Positions 1-5,618 of a stretch of 9,403 nt of DNA are shown in pieces. The notes beneath the pieces were generated by a model. That model worked only from the letters and a program-made list of their open reading frames with translations, was not told the origin of the DNA and ran no database searches. Location of the stretch: assembly GCA_035267045.1 (NCBI GenBank), contig DATFMH010000207.1:1-9403 (forward strand). The letters run 5' to 3'. This stretch comes from DATFMH01 sp035267045 (GTDB taxonomy: Bacteria > Bacteroidota > Rhodothermia > Balneolales > DATFMH01). The number at the start of each line of letters is the position of its first letter. The stretch's first letter is position 1. A program made the translations under genes and the position numbers.

Positions 1-328
1 CTGATTCGATTTTTAACGTGTAGTTATCGTTATCCGAATTACCTTGTAAACTTTTTCTCGCCTGTGCGATCATATCGGGTGATAAATCCACTCCCGTCGA
101 ATATCCTTCTTTATTAATTTCGACGATTTTTTTGAACAACAGTCCTGTGCCGACTGCGACTTCCAATACGGTATCACCGTTCCGGATATCCGCGTATTCC
201 CAAACCTTATCCTGGGCCTTCGACTCGGTCAGTTTTCCCCAGAAATCATAAAACCACGCCACCTTGCTGAAACTGTGACGGATCGTTTCAGCAGATTCAT
301 CTCGTGATATGGTTTTTTGATTACTCAT
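1..328 (-). CDS. SAM-dependent class I methyltransferase (N-terminal 109 residues, 3' end off the window)
   Basis: The frame is open from an ATG at 328 to the left edge, giving 109 residues of a longer protein. Seen: a SAM-binding motif I, VLEVAVGTG (residues 54-62), then an acidic motif II region, GVDLSPDMI (79-87), which is the usual Rossmann-fold pattern of UbiE/COQ5-like and Methyltransf_11/25-type enzymes. The N-terminus (SFSKVAWFYDFWGKLTES, about residues 19-36) resembles the 'A..YD' entry region of UbiE-like methyltransferases. The substrate cannot be told; small molecule, quinone or lipid are all possible. It stands alone, separated from hisH by 744 bp of repeats, and its start lies 16 nt downstream of a TetR-like operator palindrome (345-362), so it is probably controlled by a TetR-family repressor not encoded here. 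No convincing Shine-Dalgarno precedes the ATG. Class I methyltransferase is secure; the subfamily is not. Confidence 0.87.
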   Translation of the reverse strand, partial: MSNQKTISRDESAETIRHSFSKVAWFYDFWGKLTESKAQDKVWEYADIRNGDTVLEVAVGTGLLFKKIVEINKEGYSTGVDLSPDMIAQARKSLQGNSDNDNYTLKIES

Positions 329-344
329 GTATTTTAATTATTTA

Positions 345-362
345 TGACTGACTGTTCAGTCA
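345..362. promoter_or_regulatory. TetR-type operator-like palindrome upstream of the methyltransferase
   Basis: TGACTGA-ctgt-TCAGTCA: two perfect 7-bp inverted arms around a 4-nt spacer, 16 nt upstream of the methyltransferase ATG at 328. Known of the family: many TetR/AcrR regulators bind 16-20 bp palindromes of the TGACTGAC..GTCAGTCA kind. Inferred: repression by an unlinked TetR protein. On the minus strand a TTGACT overlaps the left arm and TAATTA lies 17 nt further on (335-340), so the palindrome could overlap a sigma70-like promoter; that promoter would start very near the ATG and is weakly supported. Confidence 0.55.
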
Positions 363-455
363 ATGTAAAACATGGCTATAGAAATGTCAATAGATACCAT
401 GCGTTTGGTGGTAAAGTGCCTTTGAATTCAGAATTTTTAGGCTGTATGGGCTGTA

Positions 456-475
456 GGACATGCCATGGTATGTCC
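456..475. repeat. 20-bp near-perfect palindrome
   Basis: GGACATGCCATGGTATGTCC is symmetric except for one G/T pair on each side of the central CCATGG. It lies about 130 bp upstream of the methyltransferase start. It could be a regulator site or part of a repeat; nothing identifies the binding protein. Confidence 0.45.
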
Positions 476-512
476 ACACAAATTCATAATATTATTTCAG
501 GCAAAAATTTTT

Positions 513-545
513 AGCCACAGATTTTCGCAGATAAAAGCAGATATT
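513..545 (+). repeat. CACAGATTT-type intergenic repeat motif
   Basis: AGCCACAGATTTTCGCAGAT followed by an AAAAGCAGATA tail: three spaced CAGAT units. An inverted relative lies at 861-885. Motifs of this 'CCACAGATTNNCACAGATT' kind are dispersed between genes in many FCB-group and related genomes (from memory); their role is unknown. Confidence 0.5.
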
Positions 546-570
546 TTTAAAAAAGACCATAGCCCACCAA

Positions 571-598
571 CAACCAACAATCAACAACCAACAATCAA
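571..598 (+). repeat. Perfect tandem 14-bp repeat (two units) in a CAACAA-rich tract
   Basis: CAACCAACAATCAA occurs twice head to tail with no mismatch. It sits in a wider low-complexity tract (about 567-617) of CAAC/CAAT units lacking G. Probably replication-slippage sequence; no coding signal. Confidence 0.85.
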
Positions 599-625
599 CA
601 ATCAAATAACCAACAAAAAAAATAT

Positions 626-655
626 CGTCATCCCGGACACCGATCCTGGATCTCG
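626..655 (+). repeat. GTCATCCCGGAC-type dispersed repeat fragment
   Basis: CGTCATCCCGGAC, then CGATCCTGGATCTCG. It shares its GTCATCCCG head and GATCT tail with the left arm of the 140-bp palindrome at 672-811. Probably a single arm of the same repeat class. Confidence 0.5.
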
Positions 656-671
656 TGAATTGGGGCTATTA

Positions 672-811
672 ACCTAATATCTGGCACACAGCTGTCATCC
701 CGACGAAATGGAGGGATCTATAAAGGCTCTTAGCCTTCATTGGCTATAAATGATATAAAGTTTCCTGGCGTTGATAGATTCCTCCACTAAAGTCGGAATG
801 ACATATTAGGT
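672..811. repeat. 140-bp imperfect palindromic intergenic element
   Basis: The outer arms ACCTAATAT (672-680) and ATATTAGGT (803-811) are perfect inverted repeats. Inside them, TGTCATCCCGAC...TGGAGGGATCTAT (693-721) is the imperfect inverse of ATAGATTCCTCCA...GTCGGAATGACA (774-803). A 12-nt bulge (681-692) lies on the left only. The centre has a small perfect hairpin, AAGGCT-CTT-AGCCTT (723-737). No ORF or transposase is present. It resembles a REP/MITE-like non-autonomous element. Being downstream of hisH (stop at 1073), its transcript could fold and protect or end the his mRNA; that is inference. Confidence 0.65.
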
Positions 812-860
812 GATTATTTGCAAATTGTTCTAACCATGTCAATTCACATCTGAGTTAATC

Positions 861-885
861 CATTGATCTGTGGAAATCTGCAATT
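861..885 (-). repeat. Inverted CACAGATTT-type repeat motif
   Basis: Read on the minus strand: GCAGATTTCCACAGAT then CAATG. It matches the CAGATTTnCnCAGAT core of the motif at 513-545 in opposite orientation, so the two bracket the palindromic element. Confidence 0.45.
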
Positions 886-916
886 CAGACAATAAAAACA
901 AGCAATCAACCATAAA

Positions 917-976
917 ATAAATGATATAAGGTTTCCTGGCTTTGATAGAATTCCCCGACAAGCTTCGAAATGACAG
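917..976 (+). repeat. Partial direct copy of the right half of the 672-811 element
   Basis: ATAAATGATATAAG, then GTTTCCTGGCTTTGATAGAA, then a diverged arm ending CGAAATGACA. It aligns with 746-803, with a handful of substitutions and two single-base indels. The matching left half is absent here, so this is a truncated copy. Two copies within 250 bp point to an actively duplicating or recombining intergenic repeat. Confidence 0.65.
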
Positions 977-1072
977 GATGGTTAATTGTTTGTTGTAAGT
1001 GAATATCTCTCTTTTCACTTTATACTTACATCTTATCTTAAGCGAAGCGTATCGATCTTTGTGGCTAATAAA

Positions 1073-1684
1073 TTACACTTTCACACCTGAGGCATGAACC
1101 AGTGACAAAAAATTCTTCAACAATATCTCACCCGCATCTCCTGATTTTTCAGGGTGAAATTGCACCCCGTAGAAATTATCTTTCACCACTACCGATGCAA
1201 ATGGGTTGATATAATTACAGGTGGCAATGGTTGCTTCATTTACCGGCGCGTAATAACTGTGTACGTAATAGAAATAAGATTCTTTACTCAACCCTTTCAA
1301 TAACGGATGATCACCTTCAAAGGCGTCAAATGTATTCCAGCCCATGTGCGGGACTTTACCTTTAGAAGAATCAAATTTTTTCAGATACCCGGGAATTATT
1401 CCAAGCGTCTCCGTATCACCTTCTTCCGATCCTTCAAAGAATAATTGCATGCCGAGGCAAATACCTAATAATGGCTTTTTTGTTTGTTTCAGCCAGCCGT
1501 CCAACTGAACCTCCTTTACAGCGCTCATAGCCGCATAGGCATGTCCTACTCCGGGAAAGATAATTCCATCCGATCGTTCAAGATCCGTAATCTTGTTGGT
1601 TATGATAAAATCAGTATCTAAACGTCGAAACGCATTAGCGACGGAGGCCAGGTTCCCGGCTTTGTAATCTATAATGGCAATCAT
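1073..1684 (-). CDS. hisH: Imidazole glycerol phosphate synthase, glutamine amidotransferase subunit HisH
   Basis: HisH hydrolyses glutamine and channels ammonia to HisF, which makes IGP and AICAR from PRFAR. It has 203 residues, the usual length. Seen: the class I glutaminase nucleophile elbow GICLGMQ with Cys76, the oxyanion-region PGVGHA (44-49), HMGWN (113-117), the YYVHSYY stretch (139-145), and the catalytic His177/Glu179 in VQFHPEKSG. The ATG at 1684 gives the expected MIAIIDYKAGNLASV start; no strong Shine-Dalgarno precedes it. It lies 31 nt downstream of the ClC stop, so it is probably co-transcribed with that gene. Its partner hisF and hisA do not follow, unlike the common hisH-A-F-I order; the next 744 bp are non-coding, so hisH is the last gene of this operon and hisF must be elsewhere. 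Confidence 0.97.
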   Translation of the reverse strand: MIAIIDYKAGNLASVANAFRRLDTDFIITNKITDLERSDGIIFPGVGHAYAAMSAVKEVQLDGWLKQTKKPLLGICLGMQLFFEGSEEGDTETLGIIPGYLKKFDSSKGKVPHMGWNTFDAFEGDHPLLKGLSKESYFYYVHSYYAPVNEATIATCNYINPFASVVVKDNFYGVQFHPEKSGDAGEILLKNFLSLVHASGVKV

Positions 1685-1715
1685 ATGAGTGTTTCAATGT
1701 ATAAGGTTAAAGGAT

Positions 1716-3416
1716 TCAGGAATTTATAACAGGTGCTGATTCTTCGGGTAATGTTAATTCATCTTTGATTTCATTCCAGTGTTCTTCTGTTGAAATTAAT
1801 AATAAATGGTCATTTTCCTGCAATTCAATATCCGGTTTGGGAAACATGACATCTCCGTCGCGCATCACAGCTATAATTTCCAGTTCGGTATTTGAATCAC
1901 TTAACGGATTCGATTCGACAGAATGTCCGATAAGCGGGTTGTCTGAAACCAACTTAGTTACAAAAAATTTCTTTTTACCGGGTAAATCGATGGGTATACC
2001 CGATTTAATAAGGGTAAGCAGATCCAGGTGCCCAATATAGTTGGGGATATTTATGTCCCTGTCAGCCAAAAGATTCAGCGCGATACGCAAATGTTCTTCG
2101 TGATTGGCCGGTGAGTCGGATCGATGGGGGACCTGTGCTTCGTAAAGGCTTTTGTATTTCAAATTTGAGGTTAATTTCGATTGAATCAAATAACTCACCA
2201 TAACGGCCAGGGCCGCGGGAACCAACATCTGATAACCGCCGGTCATCTCTGTTACCATAAGCATAGCCGCAATAGGTACCCGCGCCGATCCGGCGAACAA
2301 GGCTGCCATTCCTACGACAACAAAAGCGGCAGATGGTTGATGAAATAACTGGGCAAATAATGCACCTAACATAGCCCCGACGTATAAAGTCGGTACAAAT
2401 AAACCACCGGAACCACCGGATGAAATCGTTAAAGAGAGGGCCAGCATATTCAAAAATATAAGGGCTATGAGTAACGGAATTCCCAACTCACCATATATGG
2501 CCTGTTGAATCCATCCGTAACCGCCACTTAATATTTGTGGAAACCAGAGAGCGATGATACCGACTCCCAGTCCACCAATCGCCGGTTTAATGTGATTAGG
2601 TATGTGTATTTTTTTGAATATATCTCTTATGAAGTAAAAGAGTGTAGGGAAGACAGTAGCGATGAGCCCGCAACCTAATCCCAGGATGATATACGAGGCA
2701 TAGTCTTCAATGTTTGTAACTTGCAAGTTGGATGGTACACTAAAAAGGGGTTCCCAACCGACAAAAACGCCATTCAACGTATAGGCTACGATAGCTGCCA
2801 GCATGGTATATATCAGCGCTTCCGCCTCAAATTCCATACTGGTGTAAAGAATCTCAATGGCAAAAATAGCTGAACCGATAGGAGACCGAAAAATAGCTGA
2901 TAAACCGGCACTTATACCAACCAATACCAGCATTCGGCGTTCTTCCTTCGATCGGTTCATCAGATTTGCATAGATAGAGCCGATACCGGCAGCAAAAAAA
3001 GCACTTGGGCCTTCACGTCCGGCTGACCCTCCCGAACCAATAGTGATGACGGCCGTGATTGTTTTTAGAAATGGCATTCGGGTTCGAATAGCCCCACCGA
3101 ATTGATGAAATGAGCGGATAGCCGTGTCAGTAGCATGGCCTTCTGCTTCGGGCGCGAAATAATATACTAACAGGCCCGATATTAAGCCTCCCAGGGTTGT
3201 GACAACAGGTATTAACCATAATCCGTGCGGACCTATAAACTGGTGGATTGTCCCGCCTTCACTTGGCAAACCGGGTTCCTGATAACCGGCAATGAATTGT
3301 AGAAAAAATATCTTGGAAAAACGAAGAGAGATGATAAGTAATTGCGCTCCAAGAGCTCCAACAATACCAATAACGATCGAATCAAATATTAAATGATGCC
3401 TTGATTTGTCAGCCAA
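1716..3416 (-). CDS. ClC-family chloride channel/transporter with C-terminal RCK_C (TrkA-C)-like domain
   Basis: A 566-residue inner-membrane protein for anion (Cl-) transport. Seen: a ClC core over about residues 12-428 with the signature GSAGREGP (130-137; gating glutamate E135), RSPIGSAIFAIE (177-188), GGSGGLFVPTL (334-344) and a conserved tyrosine in KSLYEA (Y425). In place of the classic GSGIP filter motif it has EGHATD (92-97), as in a bacterial/archaeal 'GHGTD' subgroup. The position matching the E. coli proton glutamate E203 appears to be Ile189 (FAIEI instead of FIIEE), so strict H+/Cl- exchange is uncertain. A soluble tail (about 484-555, FFVTKLVSDNPLIGHSV...) looks like an RCK_C domain, perhaps ligand- or nucleotide-sensing. 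The start is a TTG at 3416: an in-frame stop lies 15 nt upstream, no ATG occurs before Met114, and GGA sits 7 nt upstream. It lies inside a his gene series, between hisB and hisH; no link to histidine is known to me. Confidence 0.93.
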   Translation of the reverse strand: MADKSRHHLIFDSIVIGIVGALGAQLLIISLRFSKIFFLQFIAGYQEPGLPSEGGTIHQFIGPHGLWLIPVVTTLGGLISGLLVYYFAPEAEGHATDTAIRSFHQFGGAIRTRMPFLKTITAVITIGSGGSAGREGPSAFFAAGIGSIYANLMNRSKEERRMLVLVGISAGLSAIFRSPIGSAIFAIEILYTSMEFEAEALIYTMLAAIVAYTLNGVFVGWEPLFSVPSNLQVTNIEDYASYIILGLGCGLIATVFPTLFYFIRDIFKKIHIPNHIKPAIGGLGVGIIALWFPQILSGGYGWIQQAIYGELGIPLLIALIFLNMLALSLTISSGGSGGLFVPTLYVGAMLGALFAQLFHQPSAAFVVVGMAALFAGSARVPIAAMLMVTEMTGGYQMLVPAALAVMVSYLIQSKLTSNLKYKSLYEAQVPHRSDSPANHEEHLRIALNLLADRDINIPNYIGHLDLLTLIKSGIPIDLPGKKKFFVTKLVSDNPLIGHSVESNPLSDSNTELEIIAVMRDGDVMFPKPDIELQENDHLLLISTEEHWNEIKDELTLPEESAPVINS

Positions 3417-3459
3417 AATTGTTTCCGTTAATTAATGACGTTCTATTGCACTGTCCGGG

Positions 3460-3479
3460 TTACTAATATGTAATAGTAA
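3460..3479. promoter_or_regulatory. 20-bp palindrome upstream of the ClC gene, possible operator
   Basis: TTACTAATATGTAATAGTAA is symmetric at 16 of 20 positions (outer arms TTACTA/TAGTAA plus inner TA pairs), 43 nt upstream of the TTG start. It lies in the 211-nt hisB-ClC gap, the only large gap inside the gene series, where a separate promoter is plausible: on the minus strand TTGAAA at about 3520 is followed 17 nt later by TAAAGA. The binding protein is unknown. Confidence 0.35.
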
Positions 3480-3627
3480 AAAAACTTTTCTTTAAAAGAT
3501 TTAATAAAAACTTTCAAACTTCTAACAATCTTCACTAGATAAACATTCGATTTATGATATCGTTACTCTTTTACCATAGATGCCATTAATGGAATAAAAT
3601 AAATCAAATGTCGTACCTATATCATAA

Positions 3628-4521
3628 TCAGAGTGTCCCTTTAGAACTCGGCATTATGGATTGTGTTCGTTCCAGGCGTAACAGGCATTGCCGGAGTGAG
3701 CGCGCCAAGCCTTTGAAACAGGCTTCAATTTTATGATGATCGTTATCACCCTGAACGTCAATATGCAAGGTGGCTTTCAGATTCATGGCAAGAGAATAGA
3801 AGAAATGTTCCACCATCTCAGTTGGGAAATCACCCACATATTCTCTTTTGAATGAACCCGAGAATTTCAAAAAAGGTCGGCCTGACAAATCAAGTGCTAC
3901 GGTAGCCCGGGTCTCATCCATAGGTAAAACGAAACCATACCGTTCAATCCCGGTTTTATTTTCGAGAGCTTTATCGATGGCTTGCCCAAGGGTTATTGCA
4001 ACATCCTCAATCGTATGGTGTTCATCCACATCAAGATCGCCCCGGCAGGTCAATTGTAAATCAATGAGACCGTGTTTTGCAATCTGATCGAGCATATGGT
4101 CAAAGAATCCAAGGCCGGTACTAATATCCGATTTACCGCTGCCGTCTAAATTCAACGATATCGAAATATCGGTTTCACCGGTTTTCCGTTTGACGGATGC
4201 TGTCCTATGTGGGAACAGGATGTTTTGTGATAATTCAATCCAGTTATCAGCCTTATAAAGCAGTTTTTTGTGAGTATCCAGGGCTGATAGGGCCGAATCT
4301 TTAGAGGTTATGATAAGCCCGGGATTATCATCTGGCGAAAGAGAAACGGTTATTTTTTCCTGCTCAAGTAATTTTTTTTGCTGATCGGTTAATGATATAT
4401 CGTCACAATATAGTTCCATTCCTGATTCCTGCAGTCTTTTCATTCCGTATAACGTTCCTTTAGGGAATGGATAGCTGTCATCCTCAGATAATAATGCTGA
4501 GGGTTCGATTTTCAATTTCAT
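3628..4521 (-). CDS. hisB: Imidazoleglycerol-phosphate dehydratase HisB with a degenerate N-terminal HAD-phosphatase-like region
   Basis: Dehydrates IGP to imidazole acetol phosphate. The IGPD domain covers residues ~106-297: STGLGFFDHMLDQIAKHG (134-151), metal-binding DEHHTIED (166-173), TEMVEHF (234-240), DHHKIEACFKGLARSLRQ (261-278), and the conserved PSSKGTL end. Stand-alone IGPD has about 190-200 residues; this protein has 297. The extra ~105 N-terminal residues sit where E. coli and Bacteroidetes HisB carry a HAD histidinol-phosphatase. Two stretches recall that domain: YPFPKGTLYGMKRLQESGMEL (residues 17-37) and the junction NWIELSQNILF...RKTGETDI. The phosphatase DxDGT nucleophile, TNQ, Cys/His zinc cluster and GDRxTD motifs are all missing and the region is about 60 residues shorter than the domain. 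Phosphatase activity is therefore very unlikely. The ATG at 4521 overlaps the hisC stop by 4 nt (ATGA), with GAGAG 8 nt upstream. Confidence 0.95.
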   Translation of the reverse strand: MKLKIEPSALLSEDDSYPFPKGTLYGMKRLQESGMELYCDDISLTDQQKKLLEQEKITVSLSPDDNPGLIITSKDSALSALDTHKKLLYKADNWIELSQNILFPHRTASVKRKTGETDISISLNLDGSGKSDISTGLGFFDHMLDQIAKHGLIDLQLTCRGDLDVDEHHTIEDVAITLGQAIDKALENKTGIERYGFVLPMDETRATVALDLSGRPFLKFSGSFKREYVGDFPTEMVEHFFYSLAMNLKATLHIDVQGDNDHHKIEACFKGLARSLRQCLLRLERTQSIMPSSKGTL

Positions 4522-5603
4522 GATGTAAGCTCTCTCAGTTTTGACAGGAAACGATCATTTTCTACACGAGTACCGATGGTTAACCGGATACAATTATCGC
4601 AATGAATTTGTCCACCTCTAAAACGAACGATGATCCCGTTTATGGCCAGCTCCCTGTAAATTTCATAAGCGTGATCAATCTCAAAAAGTAGGAAGTTGGT
4701 CTCCGAAGGATGAATCACTCTGACTGTTTCTATTTGTTTGAGTTCTCTCGAAACCCTTCCCCGTTCTTTAATAATGGTATTAATCATTTGTTTCATCTTC
4801 GAAACATTCTGCAAAGCTTCTATAGCCGATTCCGAAGTGAGCCGGTTGATATTATAAGGAGCTTTGATTTTCATCATTAGCTTAATAATGGACTCTGATG
4901 CAATAGCCATACCTAACCGGATCCCCGCAAGACCGAATGACTTTGAGAGTGTCTGTAAAATGACCAGGTTAGGATATTGGTCAATTTCACCTGCAAGACT
5001 TTGTTCATTGCTGAAATCAATATATGCTTCATCAACAACAATGATACCGTTAAATTGGGTTAGTAATTTGATAATATCGGTTTTGGAAAGATTATTACCG
5101 GTTGGGTTATTCGGTGAACACAGAAAAACAATCTTAGTATTTTTTGTAACCGCATCCAATATCTTGTCAGGTTCAAGCTGAAAGGATTGAGTGAGAGGCA
5201 CCGAAAGGACATGAATATCATTAATATCTGCCGCTACTTTATACATACCATACGTTGGGGGTGTGATAACTATGGAATCCTGTCCCGGCCTGCAAAATAT
5301 CCGTATCAATAAATCAATAGCTTCATCACTGCCGACTCCGACAAATACATTATCCAAATCAACATTACGAAAACCGGCAATGAGCGTTCGAAGTTTTTCC
5401 TGCCGGGGTGAAGGATAGCGATTAAGTTCATCTCCGTTATCAACAGTTGAGCCCAAAGCATTTTCGTTGGCATCGAGAAGGGTACCCGATTCATAGTCAT
5501 CTCTTGCACAGTGATAGGGCGACAAATTCAATATGTTCGGCCGTACAAGTTTATTCAGATCAAATGAATTCGATTCACGGCTTGTATTATTCTCCATGTT
5601 CAT
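4518..5603 (-). CDS. hisC: Histidinol-phosphate aminotransferase HisC
   Basis: A PLP-dependent fold-type I aminotransferase that makes histidinol phosphate from imidazole acetol phosphate and glutamate in the cytoplasm. It has 361 residues from the ATG at 5603. Seen: LVRPNILNLSPYHCARD near the start, LDANEN (43-48), VGVGSDEAIDLL, SPNNPTGN (163-170), DEAYIDF (191-197), the PLP-lysine motif TLSKSFGLAGIRLG with Lys221, and RLTIGT with the substrate-carboxylate arginine (R340). An upstream in-frame TTG at 5618 exists, but ATG 5603 (or ATG 5597) is preferred: GGA lies just upstream and family members start close to here. It begins 15 nt after the hisD stop and ends in a 4-nt overlap with hisB, indicating translational coupling. 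Confidence 0.96.
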   Translation of the reverse strand: MNMENNTSRESNSFDLNKLVRPNILNLSPYHCARDDYESGTLLDANENALGSTVDNGDELNRYPSPRQEKLRTLIAGFRNVDLDNVFVGVGSDEAIDLLIRIFCRPGQDSIVITPPTYGMYKVAADINDIHVLSVPLTQSFQLEPDKILDAVTKNTKIVFLCSPNNPTGNNLSKTDIIKLLTQFNGIIVVDEAYIDFSNEQSLAGEIDQYPNLVILQTLSKSFGLAGIRLGMAIASESIIKLMMKIKAPYNINRLTSESAIEALQNVSKMKQMINTIIKERGRVSRELKQIETVRVIHPSETNFLLFEIDHAYEIYRELAINGIIVRFRGGQIHCDNCIRLTIGTRVENDRFLSKLRELTS

Positions 5604-5618
5604 GATTCCGGTTCGCAA

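Larger units (their letters stand above)
329..1072. other. 744-bp gene-free intergenic stretch, repeat-rich
   Basis: No coding region can be supported here. Open frames, such as a 70-codon one on the plus strand at 465-677, are low-complexity translations of repeats. The stretch holds the methyltransferase operator, a 20-bp palindrome (456-475), CACAGATTT-type motifs (513-545 and inverted at 861-885), a tandem 14-mer (571-598), and three related GTCATYCCGAC-type elements (626-655, 672-811, 917-976). AGCCACA at 513-519 recurs inverted at about 1060-1066 (TGTGGCT), so most of the repeats lie between a short inverted pair. No clear rho-independent terminator follows hisH. Confidence 0.8.

Noticed and set aside
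555..620. CRISPR-like or phase-variable repeat array
   Set aside because: Only two exact 14-bp units with no spacers, outside any gene; simple low-complexity sequence explains it.
465..677. 70-codon plus-strand ORF in the intergenic gap
   Set aside because: It translates the tandem CAACAA tract and repeat motifs (TTNNQQPTINNQ), with no domain and no ribosome-binding site.
1020..1072. Terminator directly after hisH
   Set aside because: Only very short pairings (for example GCGAAGCG) are present and there is no stem followed by a T-run on the minus strand.
5604..5618. TTG 5618 as the hisC start
   Set aside because: ATG 5603 lies just downstream with a GGA upstream; the five extra residues are not family-like.
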